A stretch of DNA of 64,000 nucleotides. It comes from Dyadobacter soli (GTDB taxonomy: Bacteria > Bacteroidota > Bacteroidia > Cytophagales > Spirosomataceae). Shown in pieces: positions 53,775 to 62,836 of this stretch (positions within the stretch are counted from its first letter, which is position 1; each line of letters starts with the position of its first letter). The notes under the pieces are model-generated. The model made no database searches. It was not told where the DNA came from and worked only from the letters and a program-made list of their open reading frames with translations. The DNA is taken from NCBI RefSeq assembly GCF_900101885.1, contig NZ_FNAN01000005.1, positions 62,001-126,000 on the forward strand. The letters are read 5' to 3'. The position numbers were made by a program, and so were the translations under genes.

Positions 53775-55646
53775 ATGTTTTTATTGAAACAAAAATTACT
53801 TCCCTTACTTGTTATCCTCGTTACCGCCACCGCATTGCCGTGCCTGGCGCAACCAAATCCCGCACCGCAAACCATTGCCGGACTTGTATCGGACCTGCAA
53901 GCCGAAATGCAAAAGCAGCATGTTGCGGGGATGATGCTTTCCATTGTTACCCGCGATTCGGCGCTGTTCTCCGGCGGGATTGGCTATGCGGATGCCGACA
54001 AGCGCACGCAGGTCAAGCCGCACCATTTGTTCAGGCAGGCTTCGGTTACCAAACTTTTCGTTGCCCTCGGTGTGCTGAAACTCGTGCAGAACGGTCAGCT
54101 CGCATTGCGGGCGCATCTGAAAGACGTCGCCCCGGAGATCCCGTTCCGCAACGAATGGGAGGAAACCAGCCCGGTCACGATCGAGGATTTGCTGGAACAC
54201 AGCACCGGCTTTGCCGACAAATCGCCGTTCGAGGAGTACAATTTCACCGGACGCCGTTTCGACGGCCTCGCGGGTGTAAAAGTTTTTGAAAAATTCATGT
54301 TCAGTCGCTGGAAGCCGGGGGAGCGTCATGCCTATTCCGGTGTAAACTACGCGATTTTGGCTTATCTGATCGAGAAGCTATCCCGTCAGTCGCTCGACAA
54401 TTACCTGCGTAATCATGTTTTCAGTCCCCTTGGAATGCCCGATGCCAATGTCGACCTGGCCGGAAAAGCGCCGGGCGCATACGCACAAGGGTACGTGCGG
54501 CAGGCAGGTGCGTACCGGCCTGTACCGCACCAGCCGCAATATAATGCGGGCTATGGCTCACTGAATGCCTCCGCTGGCGATCTCACGCACGCATTGCAGG
54601 CATACCTGCACGGGTGGGCGACGGATTCCAGCCAGTTTTTATCCGCGGATTACCTGCGCCAATCCGAAACTCCGCATAGCTATCTTTCGGCAAAAGCCGG
54701 CCTGCACCATACCTATGCATATGGAAATGAAGGGTATGAGCTGGAAGGGCGTGTTTTCAGAGGGCACCGCGGCGCGATAGGGGGCTTTTTGTCGGCCTTT
54801 CTGTACAACCGCGAAGCTGGTGTCGGTTATGCATTCAGCATCAATACGCACAATGAGGCATTTTACCGGCAGGCCGATGCATTGATCCGGGCGTTCGTGA
54901 CGAAAGGTTTATCGAAGCCTGTGCTTGGAAAACGGGTTCCATTCAAGACGCCGGATTTCGGTCGCTATGCCGGGTATTACCGCCTCGCCAATCCCGGCCA
55001 GCTCTATACCGGTTTTCTGGAACAATTTCAAAACACCCTGCGCCTCGACACAGCCGGCGGGCATTTGAACGCACATTTGCTAATGGGCGGCACCATGCAT
55101 TTTGAGCAGGCAGAAAGTGCATTGCTGCGGTTCAAAGCACCCCATGCCTATTCTTCGCACGCTGCATTACTCCTTGATGCCTCAGATGAGCCGGTGTTTA
55201 CAGACCGGACGCTTTATTTTACACCGATATCCGCATTCAATGCCTGGTTTTCACTCGTAATGCTTTTGGGTGGTATGGTACTGCTACTCAGCAGCATTGT
55301 TTTCGGGCTTGCGAACGGAATTCTTTACATCCGGAAACGCTGGCCGCTTCCGATACTGTTGGTACGGCTTACACCTGCATTGGCAGCAACCTGTATTTTG
55401 CTCATTATCAGTGCGGGTACGCGGCTTATGGAATTAATGAAAGCGTGCCTTCCTATGGACAACGCACAGGTGCTGTGGATGGCTGGAAAGCTTGGTTTCG
55501 CCGTTTTTGTGATTGCAACTATCGGGCTTCTTGCCATGACCTGGAAGCGTTTGCATTCACTGTGGTTGAGAATATATCTGGTTCTGCTGGCCGTTTCGGG
55601 CGGATATTGGCTGGGCATTTTAATGCGAAACCATTGGTATTGGTAA
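53775..55646 (+). CDS. Serine hydrolase, beta-lactamase family, with C-terminal membrane domain
   Basis: 623 residues from the ATG at 53775 with a signal peptide ending near CLAQ. The class C-like domain (about residues 30-350) has the catalytic Ser-x-x-Lys in RQASVTKLF and the Tyr-x-Asn triad member in YSGVNYAIL. HRGAIGGFLSAFLYN stands where the KTG-like motif is expected. After a beta-rich linker come four transmembrane helices. Probably a penicillin-binding-protein-like esterase or peptidase at the membrane; beta-lactam resistance is not implied. A terminator follows (55676-55714). Confidence 0.88.
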   Translation: MFLLKQKLLPLLVILVTATALPCLAQPNPAPQTIAGLVSDLQAEMQKQHVAGMMLSIVTRDSALFSGGIGYADADKRTQVKPHHLFRQASVTKLFVALGVLKLVQNGQLALRAHLKDVAPEIPFRNEWEETSPVTIEDLLEHSTGFADKSPFEEYNFTGRRFDGLAGVKVFEKFMFSRWKPGERHAYSGVNYAILAYLIEKLSRQSLDNYLRNHVFSPLGMPDANVDLAGKAPGAYAQGYVRQAGAYRPVPHQPQYNAGYGSLNASAGDLTHALQAYLHGWATDSSQFLSADYLRQSETPHSYLSAKAGLHHTYAYGNEGYELEGRVFRGHRGAIGGFLSAFLYNREAGVGYAFSINTHNEAFYRQADALIRAFVTKGLSKPVLGKRVPFKTPDFGRYAGYYRLANPGQLYTGFLEQFQNTLRLDTAGGHLNAHLLMGGTMHFEQAESALLRFKAPHAYSSHAALLLDASDEPVFTDRTLYFTPISAFNAWFSLVMLLGGMVLLLSSIVFGLANGILYIRKRWPLPILLVRLTPALAATCILLIISAGTRLMELMKACLPMDNAQVLWMAGKLGFAVFVIATIGLLAMTWKRLHSLWLRIYLVLLAVSGGYWLGILMRNHWYW

Positions 55647-55675
55647 GCGGAGGCCAATGCAGTGCGCTCGAACAG

Positions 55676-55714
55676 TTATCACGGATGTCAGCGATTTATC
55701 CGTGATAATTTTCC
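55676..55714 (+). terminator. Terminator after the serine hydrolase gene
   Basis: TTATCACGGAT (55676-55686) pairs perfectly with ATCCGTGATAA (55698-55708), then TTTTCC. Confidence 0.75.
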
Positions 55715-55793
55715 ATTAGCAAGAATTGTTAGGATGTTTTTGGTGAATGGGGTATGTTGGCAAAAACTAACACAACTGAAAACCATTCAAACC

Positions 55794-56021
55794 ATGCCAA
55801 CCTTCATACACAACGAAAAGCACGACCGCGCGATTAACCTGGAACACATCCATAGCATCAGAAAAGAAAACGGCATCCGCTATGAGATCATCTTCGAATC
55901 CGTAGCAATGAACGGAGGCACCGGAGGCCAGGTAGAGATCGGCCGCTGGCCGTTTGAAAGCGAAAAAGAGCGGGACAAGGTTTTGAAATGGATTTTGAAT
56001 TCTTATGGGCTGGGGGTATGA
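55794..56021 (+). CDS. Small hypothetical protein, 75 aa
   Basis: A soluble charged protein starting at the ATG 55794; longer upstream extension has no support. Features: an N-terminal basic/His segment (NEKHDRAINLEHIHSIRKE), a Gly-rich turn (MNGGTGGQVEI) and a Lys/Glu helix with a Trp (ESEKERDKVLKWILNSYGLG). No family recognised. It directly precedes the HipA-like/DUF3037 module, at 63 bases, and could be part of it or independent. Confidence 0.6.
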   Translation: MPTFIHNEKHDRAINLEHIHSIRKENGIRYEIIFESVAMNGGTGGQVEIGRWPFESEKERDKVLKWILNSYGLGV

Positions 56022-56084
56022 TTACTGGTTTTCAGTAAAATATCTTAGATTTTCGGTTTTAACAGAAGAAACTAAATCTGAGAT

Positions 56085-56876
56085 TTGCTACCTGTATATC
56101 GAGCTATTCAAAAAGTTGCATCGTTGCAAGGAGGAACCACCAGGCCGTGGAAGGTTATTGTACTTAAAGACAATACGCCGACACCGTTTGTGGTAAAATT
56201 CTTTAACAGCAAGGATATTGAGGATGCGCAGCATGTAGCAAGGGAAGTGTTTAGCAATGCAATCGCGTCGGATTTGGATTTATCCGTTCCCGAACCTGCC
56301 CTTATCTTGCTAGACGAGGCTTTTATTGCAACGCTTGATGTGGGAGACAGGGAATTTCTGGAAGCGAAGGATAGTCGCGTTAAGTACGGATCTCAGTTTA
56401 TTGAGGGATCTGTTCAATACACACGAGGGCTCGGAAGGCATATACTGGATCGGTACGAGGTTGAGAACATATATGCGTTTGATAATCTGGTACACAATGT
56501 GGATCGTAAAAATATCAAACCTAATATACTCCTGCGGGACAACTCGTATTATTTAATAGATCATGAATTAACGCTTCCCATCAATCTTAAATCAATTCAG
56601 AATGTTCGGGCCGGAGTATCATTTTACGAGTACCGAATCCATATTTTCTACAAATACCTCCGGCTTGCGAAGCATGATACTAAGTTGAGGTATTTTGAAT
56701 CGTTTGAAGATCACTTGCGTTATATGAGGCCAGTGGAAAAGCTCAGTCCTTTAAGAGATCAGCTGATTGATTTAGACCACCCTGTGGGTGATTTCGATAC
56801 ATTGATCGAGTATCTCAATCTGGTGAAGCAAAATCCGTCGATATTTACAAAAATTCTAAAGAACCAGGTTTTATGA
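56085..56876 (+). CDS. HipA-like kinase (HipA_2 type)
   Basis: 263 residues from a TTG at 56085; an in-frame stop (TGA 56079-56081) lies just before, so no earlier start is possible. The N-lobe has a Lys strand (FVVKFFNSK) and a conserved Glu helix (AREVFSNAIASDL). The catalytic segment reads DNLVHNVDRKNIKPNILL, then YYLIDHEL, matching the N-x-D-R-x4-N-(x)n-D pattern of HipA kinases. It lacks the N-terminal HipA subdomain. Usually paired with DUF3037, as here: the next ATG overlaps its stop (ATGA). Target unknown. Region is more AT-rich than its surroundings. Confidence 0.85.
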   Translation: MLPVYRAIQKVASLQGGTTRPWKVIVLKDNTPTPFVVKFFNSKDIEDAQHVAREVFSNAIASDLDLSVPEPALILLDEAFIATLDVGDREFLEAKDSRVKYGSQFIEGSVQYTRGLGRHILDRYEVENIYAFDNLVHNVDRKNIKPNILLRDNSYYLIDHELTLPINLKSIQNVRAGVSFYEYRIHIFYKYLRLAKHDTKLRYFESFEDHLRYMRPVEKLSPLRDQLIDLDHPVGDFDTLIEYLNLVKQNPSIFTKILKNQVL

Positions 56877-57742
56877 GCCATCTCAACTTCAAATATAGCC
56901 TGCTCAAATACATTCACTCGGACCTTCTGGGTGAGGCTTTGAATATTGGGATACTGTTTACTTTTCCTGAAACGGGTGAAGTAGTTTTTCGGTATCCGTC
57001 GAACTTCGTGAGGGTCCGTGGTGCATATGGTGATGGTTTTTCCCAGTCGGTGGTGAACGGCGTTCTGAAAGGACTTGCGAAGTCCGTTGACGCCTTTAGC
57101 AGAGATCAGCAACGCCCAATTAATTTTTACCTTGAAGAGAATGACCATTCCGCGATGTTGAATGAGCTATTACTCCGCGACGCAACTGTATTAAGGTTTG
57201 AACGGGTGGAATCTGCGGTTCTTTATGCGCCGGCAAAAAAGGTGGTAGATGACTACTACGAATTGTTTTTTCGCCATTATGAGGAAAATGAGCCGGTGCG
57301 AAACAAACTTGATGAGGAATTTATATCGAAAAGGATTAAACACTTGTTGGCTAGCAAAGCGCCGGACTATACGAAACTGTTACGGAAGGATGTCGTGGTC
57401 AGTGCGCCAATGTTACCAGAGGGAAGTTTTACATTCGATTTCGCATGGAAAAACGAAATAGATCATTTTGTAAAGCCGGTCGGTTTCGACCTTCATGACG
57501 CTAAGGCAATCAACCAAAAGGCAGCGACCTATTTCGGTTATCTTACGGCTATTTCTGACGCTATCAATGGTAATGCGGTAGATATTTTGACCACAAGGCC
57601 GCAGATAAAAGGCCTTTGGCAAACATATGAGAAGGCTGTCGAGCTAATCGACGCCGTAAAAATCAACAAAAAGATTATTGAGCATGACAATTTCGTCGAC
57701 TATGCCGACGAAATTGTCAACCATGGTCACATGGATGTTTAA
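56873..57742 (+). CDS. DUF3037 domain-containing protein
   Basis: 289 residues. The N-terminal DUF3037 signature is YSLLKYIHSDLLGEALNIGI followed by LFTFPETGEVVFRYP. The C-terminal half is alpha-helical with no clear motif. The family is of unknown function and most often sits directly beside a HipA-like kinase gene. Here translation is coupled by a 4-base overlap, arguing for a protein pair. It ends 4 bases from the convergent metalloprotease gene. Confidence 0.87.
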   Translation: MSHLNFKYSLLKYIHSDLLGEALNIGILFTFPETGEVVFRYPSNFVRVRGAYGDGFSQSVVNGVLKGLAKSVDAFSRDQQRPINFYLEENDHSAMLNELLLRDATVLRFERVESAVLYAPAKKVVDDYYELFFRHYEENEPVRNKLDEEFISKRIKHLLASKAPDYTKLLRKDVVVSAPMLPEGSFTFDFAWKNEIDHFVKPVGFDLHDAKAINQKAATYFGYLTAISDAINGNAVDILTTRPQIKGLWQTYEKAVELIDAVKINKKIIEHDNFVDYADEIVNHGHMDV

Positions 57743-57746
57743 TCTA

Positions 57747-59333
57747 TTACTCCGCAAACTCATTCACCGCCAGCTCCGTCACGCCGGCCCAGCCGTTTGA
57801 GACCGCTTTCACAATGCCATTTTCCGTCACACTGTACAGCGTATTGCCGCTGGTAACGAGCAGGTTTTTGCCGTTGGTGGAGAGTTGCGCGCCGGGGGCG
57901 AAGATCGGGGTGGTGTGGACGGTGGCGGCGCCGGTCATGGTGTTGATTTTGTAGAGCTTGCCGTCGGGTTTGATGAGGTAAACTTTTTCGTTGAGTTGCG
58001 TTATTTCGGTTACGCCGGTGTAGCCCGAGCCCATGGAAACGAAGTTCTGGCCGTTGAGCGAGACGCGGAAGAGAATGTCGCCGTTGACTATGAAGAGGAA
58101 CCCGAAGGAGTAGGTCATGGCTGTGGCCGGGAGCCAGTACTGACCGGGCATGGTGGTTTTGCCTGCATTATAAGGAATGTCGATTTTGCAGAGATAGCCG
58201 TTTTCCAGAAAGTAAAGGTAGTCCTGCGCATAAGCCATGGCCTTGATGCTCGTGTTGAAGCCCAGCACGCTGTAACCTTTGATCATCCGCGTGTCCGATT
58301 GGAAGAGTTTCAGGCCTTCGGCAATGTACAGTCGCTTGGGTGTAAACAGCATTTTCTTGTTGCCGGGGAAGGTGCCGGGGTATGCCGCCATTTTTCCGGA
58401 AGTAGAGTCGGCGAGGTAAATATTGTCCGGTTTTCCCGCTATCACATTGGAATACAAATTGATAATGGCGCTGATGTCATTGGTCGAAAGGTGTGCGCGC
58501 TGGACGGTGAATGTCTTGTTATCCAGCCTGGTCATCACGGGCTGCCCGTTTTTGGAATACGCCCAGGAATCGAGCATCATGATGGAGCCGAAATCGAATG
58601 AGCCGTAAGGCATTGGGTCATAGCCGTTGTCGGGTACCTTAGCCAGGTTCGGCACGTCGGCGTCGGAAACGTTGGCCAGGTTGACTTTAATGGAAATATC
58701 GCGGTCGGGGCGGGTATGCTCGTGCAGGAGCCCCACCGTGTGGCCGATCTCGTGCAAAACCCCACCTTTGGAAGCGTCAATCGGCAGGGTGATATATTGT
58801 TCGCCACCAATCTTGCCTACCGACGAGGAATAGCCTCTTGCCCTTTTGAACGTCACGAAATCCGATCGTAAAACCGGGTAATTGCCCAGCCCGGGTAGTT
58901 GTCCCCGTCGTTCCACGAAACGCACGGGCGTCGTCGCTTCCAGTTCCGCGATAGCTTCCAGGATGGGGGTTTTATTACTGATGGACGCATCGATGGAGTA
59001 GGGCACCCGGCCGTTTTTCCATACCGTAAAAAGCTTCATCAGTGCCTGCGTGCGTGCATTGCCGGTTTGCCCCAGTTGTTCGGGGGAGAGGATGATATCG
59101 CCGTCGAACACCGATTTGCCATCTATTTCCGTGTAAGTGATCTCGTTGCCGCGGAATGTGCCTTTTTTCTGAATGCCGGCTTCACCCGGGTAAGCCACCT
59201 CCGCCGCCTGGCGGCCTATTGCAGCTTCCGGCTGGGTGGTTACCGAATTTTCGGGTGTCATTTCCCGGCAGGAAGTAATGTAAAATGCGGCGCACAGCAT
59301 GCCCGTTCTGACCAATAGATTTGTGCCTTTCAT
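57747..59333 (-). CDS. Astacin-type (M12A) lipoprotein metalloprotease
   Basis: 528 residues from the ATG at 59333; the promoter at 59364-59371 fits this start. A lipobox (YITSC) marks a lipoprotein. The zinc site is the extended astacin motif in VLHEIGHTVGLLHEHTRPD (HExxHxxGxxHE), and the Met-turn is SIMMLDSWAYSKNG. The C-terminal 220 residues (about 310-528) are repeats of short beta strands (YLADSTSGKMAAYPG, KRLYIAEGLKLFQSD), probably a small propeller for binding. A surface or periplasmic peptidase. Confidence 0.92.
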   Translation of the reverse strand: MKGTNLLVRTGMLCAAFYITSCREMTPENSVTTQPEAAIGRQAAEVAYPGEAGIQKKGTFRGNEITYTEIDGKSVFDGDIILSPEQLGQTGNARTQALMKLFTVWKNGRVPYSIDASISNKTPILEAIAELEATTPVRFVERRGQLPGLGNYPVLRSDFVTFKRARGYSSSVGKIGGEQYITLPIDASKGGVLHEIGHTVGLLHEHTRPDRDISIKVNLANVSDADVPNLAKVPDNGYDPMPYGSFDFGSIMMLDSWAYSKNGQPVMTRLDNKTFTVQRAHLSTNDISAIINLYSNVIAGKPDNIYLADSTSGKMAAYPGTFPGNKKMLFTPKRLYIAEGLKLFQSDTRMIKGYSVLGFNTSIKAMAYAQDYLYFLENGYLCKIDIPYNAGKTTMPGQYWLPATAMTYSFGFLFIVNGDILFRVSLNGQNFVSMGSGYTGVTEITQLNEKVYLIKPDGKLYKINTMTGAATVHTTPIFAPGAQLSTNGKNLLVTSGNTLYSVTENGIVKAVSNGWAGVTELAVNEFAE

Positions 59334-59363
59334 GATCGATGTAGTTTTGAAATGATTCATGAT

Positions 59364-59371
59364 CAAAACTA
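59364..59371 (-). promoter_or_regulatory. -7 promoter element (TAGTTTTG) for the metalloprotease gene
   Basis: Minus-strand match to TAnnTTTG. The predicted start near 59357 leaves about 24 bases before the ATG at 59333 and rules out the longer upstream start. Confidence 0.6.
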
Positions 59372-59461
59372 ACCCGGTGGCGGCGCCGGGGCCGCAAATG
59401 CTCGATGAAGGGAGGCGGAAAATCGCTGAACGGGATACGGACGGGTAGAATTACGCAGCCA

Positions 59462-61021
59462 CTACCGCTCGGTTGCGACGTGGTATGCCGGATCTTCGAT
59501 CAGGTTCACGTCGATCACCGTCTCTGCATTTTTGATAAGCTTCCGGCAGTCGTCACTGAGGTGTTTCAAATGCAATGTTTTGCCGGCGGCACGGTAGCGC
59601 TCGGTGAGCTTGTTAACGGCCTCGATGGCGGACATGTCGGCAATCCGGCTTTCTTTGAAATCAATGACCACTTCGGCCGGGTCTTCCGAAACATCGAACT
59701 TTTCGTTGAATGCGGTGACCGACGCAAAAAACAGCGGTCCGTAGATTTCATAATGCTTCACGCCTTTTTCATCGACAAACTTCCTCGCCCGAATGCGTTT
59801 CGCGCTCTCCCACGCGAACACGAGCGCCGAAATGATCACACCGATAAGCACAGCCAATGCAAGGTTATGCAGGAAAATCGTGATGGCGGCAACCAGGATA
59901 CCGACGAAAATATCCTGCTTTGGCATTTTATTAATGATCCTGAAACTCGCCCATTCGAATGTACCGATCGCCACCATGATCATCACGCCCGTGAGCGCAG
60001 CTATGGGAAGCTTTCCGATCACCGGAGCGCCGAATAGGATTACACAAAGGATCGTCAGCGATGCAATGATCCCCGAAAGCCGCGCACGTGCACCGGCGCT
60101 GAGGTTAACAAGCGTTTGCGCGATCATCGGGCAGCCGCCCATGCCGAAAAAGAAGCCGTTGAGCAGGTTTGCGCCGCCCTGGGCAATGCTTTCGCGGTTG
60201 CCATTGCCTTTCGTGGCGGTCATTTCATCCACGAGGTTGAGTGTGAGCAGGCCTTCGGTCAAGCCTACTGCGGCCATTACCAGTGCGTATGGCGCTATAA
60301 TGGTGAATGTTTCGAGATTGAATACAATATCCGGGACGTGAAACGGCGGGAAGCCGCCTGCCACCGATGCGATGTCGCTTACGGTTTTTGTTTCGATACC
60401 GAAGCCCAATACAACCGCAAAAATAACGATGATCGCGATCAGCGATGCGGGTACGGCTTTCGTGAAACGGGGAATAATGAGAATGATCGCGATCGTCAGC
60501 GCGACGAGCGACGCCATGATGAGCAGCGGCTTTCCGGTAAGCCAGGCGCCGCTGTTTCCCGGTTCTTTAAACTGATTGAGCTGCGACATGAAAATGATCA
60601 CCGCAAGCCCATTCACAAACCCGTACATGACCGGCTGCGGCACGAGCCGGATAAATTTGGCCAGTTTGAAGAGCCCGATCGCGATTTGGATCAGTCCCGC
60701 CAATGCGACGGCCGCGAACACGTATTCGATGCCATGGCTCTGCATAAGGGCGATCAGGACAATCACCGTCGCGCCGGCCCCGCCGGAAATCAGCCCCGGC
60801 CGGCCGCCGAAAACGGCCGTTACCAATCCCATAATGAATGCCGCATACAGCCCGACGAGAGGCGGAAAGCCCGCCAGGATCGCAAAAGAGAGCGATTCGG
60901 GCATCATGGTCATAGCCACCGTAAGGCCGGCGAGGATTTCATTTTTGTAATTTACTTTTTGTTTGAAATCAAATAGGTTCAAATAGGTGTTCACGCCTGA
61001 GAGTTGTTTCAATGTGGTCAA
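59462..61021 (-). CDS. SulP family inorganic anion transporter with STAS domain
   Basis: 519 residues from a TTG at 61021; a TTG four codons later is equally possible and no ATG is near. About eleven to twelve transmembrane helices, beginning ILAGLTVAMTMMPESLSFAI (SulP signature), with MTATKGNGNRESIAQGGANL and FFFGMGGCPMIAQTLVN typical of the family. The C-terminal STAS domain (about 420-510) includes VVIDFKESRIADMSAIEAV. It transports sulfate, bicarbonate or a similar anion. A promoter (61129-61136) lies 100 bases upstream. Confidence 0.92.
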   Translation of the reverse strand: MTTLKQLSGVNTYLNLFDFKQKVNYKNEILAGLTVAMTMMPESLSFAILAGFPPLVGLYAAFIMGLVTAVFGGRPGLISGGAGATVIVLIALMQSHGIEYVFAAVALAGLIQIAIGLFKLAKFIRLVPQPVMYGFVNGLAVIIFMSQLNQFKEPGNSGAWLTGKPLLIMASLVALTIAIILIIPRFTKAVPASLIAIIVIFAVVLGFGIETKTVSDIASVAGGFPPFHVPDIVFNLETFTIIAPYALVMAAVGLTEGLLTLNLVDEMTATKGNGNRESIAQGGANLLNGFFFGMGGCPMIAQTLVNLSAGARARLSGIIASLTILCVILFGAPVIGKLPIAALTGVMIMVAIGTFEWASFRIINKMPKQDIFVGILVAAITIFLHNLALAVLIGVIISALVFAWESAKRIRARKFVDEKGVKHYEIYGPLFFASVTAFNEKFDVSEDPAEVVIDFKESRIADMSAIEAVNKLTERYRAAGKTLHLKHLSDDCRKLIKNAETVIDVNLIEDPAYHVATER

Positions 61022-61128
61022 ATGGAAAGTTGGGACTCGTCGTTGGAAGAGCCTGTAATTGGAGAGACGAGCAAAAAAACGTCAGGGTGGAGTAATGGGA
61101 GAGGGGCAGCAAACTTTGTTCATGCATG

Positions 61129-61136
61129 CAAAGTTA
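61129..61136 (-). promoter_or_regulatory. -7 promoter element (TAACTTTG) for the SulP gene
   Basis: On the minus strand TAACTTTG, with a TTTG 22 bases further upstream (61159-61162, in the SusD terminator). It predicts a leader of about 100 bases. Confidence 0.55.
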
Positions 61137-61160
61137 CAACCAAAAACCTGACCGGACACA

Positions 61161-61192
61161 AAAAGAGAGCTGCCCGTTTACAGGCAGCTCTC
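61161..61192 (-). terminator. Terminator of the SusC-SusD operon
   Basis: GAGAGCTGCC (61165-61174) pairs perfectly with GGCAGCTCTC (61183-61192); on the minus strand the hairpin is followed by a T run. Confidence 0.85.
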
Positions 61193-61242
61193 CGCGATAG
61201 TTACTAGTTGATCAATTATCTCGATCCGTTACCGTGCAGCAA

Positions 61243-62817
61243 TCAGAAGTTTGCTTTGCCGGTATCCCACCACAAGCGGGTCGCGATGTCGTCTTTCGCA
61301 CCTGCGCCCATGGTTGCAACGGCGGCCGTAATAGCAGCGGTGTTACCGGTTCTCTCAGCGTTTACAAACGGCATCCTTTTGATCCATTCTGTTGCCGGAA
61401 TAATACCCCAGTCGCCGTTGCTGTCGTTTTTAGCCACGTGCGGGATTTTAGGATAGCCGGTACGTCTGAAATCCACCCACGCTTCCTGTGTATTGGTGAA
61501 CGTGTTCAGGTATTTCTGCGTAATGATCTTTTCCAGTTTCAACTCGTTCGAATCCGCATTGTTCCAGGCTACGGTGATAGTCGATGCCGCAGTGAAGTTA
61601 TTGCGGGCGTCGATCGGGTCCACGTAGTTGATCGGCTTGCTGGTTCCGTCGACGAGATAGGCATCCACACCACCTGCGCCCCAGTCTGCAAACGACAGTT
61701 TGATACCGTCCTCGTAGTTGGTCTTAGCATCGCCCGCGCCCTTCCAGCCTCTCAAAGCGGCTTCCGCTTTCAGGAATGCTACCTCCGCAGCGGTGAAGTT
61801 TCTTCTGGTCTGAACGGTCTGGAAATCTTCGCTTACTTTCGAGAAAGGCACGTGGTCGGCTTTCGCTTTGATGTATGCACCGTTACGTACGCCTTTGTAA
61901 GGCACGGAAGGGTGGTCGGCATACAATGTCGCGTTGGTCATCGGCGCATAATACTTCGAGATCCGGCCATCCTTCAAGCCGACCAGAAACGATTCCATTA
62001 CAGCACCCATGCGGGTATCATCCCACTCGTAGCAGATTTGCGCAACCGGTATCTTGTTACCATTCAAGGAGTTGATAAAATTATCAGAATTGGCAGCGAT
62101 CAGACCGGCGGGATCGGCAAGCGCTTTTTCACCTTCTGTTTTAGCAAGCGCCGGATCTACTTTCGAAAGGCGCATAGCCAGGCGCAGGCGAAGGGAGTTC
62201 ACCAGTTTCTGCCACCGTGGAACGCTGCCTGCATATTGCGTGGGATCAAACTTCTTGTAACCTACATACTCTTTGTTTGCATTGAGATCCGTCTGGATCG
62301 AATCCAGTTGCTTGAAGAAAAGCGGGTACAGGTCCGACTCCTTGTCGTAGGCAATGGAATTAGCTGTGGTACCGTATTGTGAATAGATAACCGGCCCGTG
62401 GACACCTGTCAGCTTGGAAACTGCGAAAACGCGGATCAGCTTAGCCCAGGTCGCGAACATCGGCAAGTTGTTGTCCTTCGCCAGCTGGATCACCTGTTTC
62501 GAAGGCGACATTACGCTACCATAAACCCGGTCCCAATAGGTGTTCCAGCGAATGTAGTAGGTCGTGTTGTTCACGTTACCAACGAAGTCCGTAGGCGTAC
62601 CCATGAAGCCCATCCAGTTATCCGAGCACAAATCTTCCTCGATCTGGTGACCGTTGAGGTTGAAGATCATATTGGAAAAAGGCGAACCCACGAGGTTGAA
62701 GTCCTGTTTAAGCAGCTCGTCCGAAATCTGGTATGGGTTCTGGTTCGTCTCTACAAAGTTATCCGTACAAGCCGCGAAGGCAGCCAGGGATACAAGTCCT
62801 AAGATTATTTTTTTCAT
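61243..62817 (-). CDS. SusD/RagB family outer-membrane lipoprotein
   Basis: 524 residues. Signal peptide with lipobox (AAFAAC) places it on the outer membrane. The SusD-like_2 type fold is recognised from the start (TDNFVETNQNPYQIS), the helical TPR-like region (VPRWQKLVNSLRLRLAMRLS) and the C-terminal motif NTFTNTQEAWVDFRRTGYPKIP. It caps the SusC barrel and binds a glycan or peptide for uptake. The nutrient is not evident: no glycoside hydrolase lies in the visible part of the locus. Confidence 0.93.
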   Translation of the reverse strand: MKKIILGLVSLAAFAACTDNFVETNQNPYQISDELLKQDFNLVGSPFSNMIFNLNGHQIEEDLCSDNWMGFMGTPTDFVGNVNNTTYYIRWNTYWDRVYGSVMSPSKQVIQLAKDNNLPMFATWAKLIRVFAVSKLTGVHGPVIYSQYGTTANSIAYDKESDLYPLFFKQLDSIQTDLNANKEYVGYKKFDPTQYAGSVPRWQKLVNSLRLRLAMRLSKVDPALAKTEGEKALADPAGLIAANSDNFINSLNGNKIPVAQICYEWDDTRMGAVMESFLVGLKDGRISKYYAPMTNATLYADHPSVPYKGVRNGAYIKAKADHVPFSKVSEDFQTVQTRRNFTAAEVAFLKAEAALRGWKGAGDAKTNYEDGIKLSFADWGAGGVDAYLVDGTSKPINYVDPIDARNNFTAASTITVAWNNADSNELKLEKIITQKYLNTFTNTQEAWVDFRRTGYPKIPHVAKNDSNGDWGIIPATEWIKRMPFVNAERTGNTAAITAAVATMGAGAKDDIATRLWWDTGKANF

Positions 62818-62836
62818 GTCAGTGATTTTAAAGCTT

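Noticed and set aside
53775-55646. Beta-lactamase resistance gene
   Set aside because: The SxxK/YxN domain is shared with esterases and peptidases, and the four-helix membrane tail is not found in true class C beta-lactamases.
60116-60976. A 286-codon plus-strand frame over the SulP gene
   Set aside because: Antisense shadow, extremely rich in Arg, Asp and His, no domain.
61234-62382. A 382-codon plus-strand frame over the SusD gene
   Set aside because: Antisense to a clear SusD gene; high Arg/Cys/His content and no recognisable motif.
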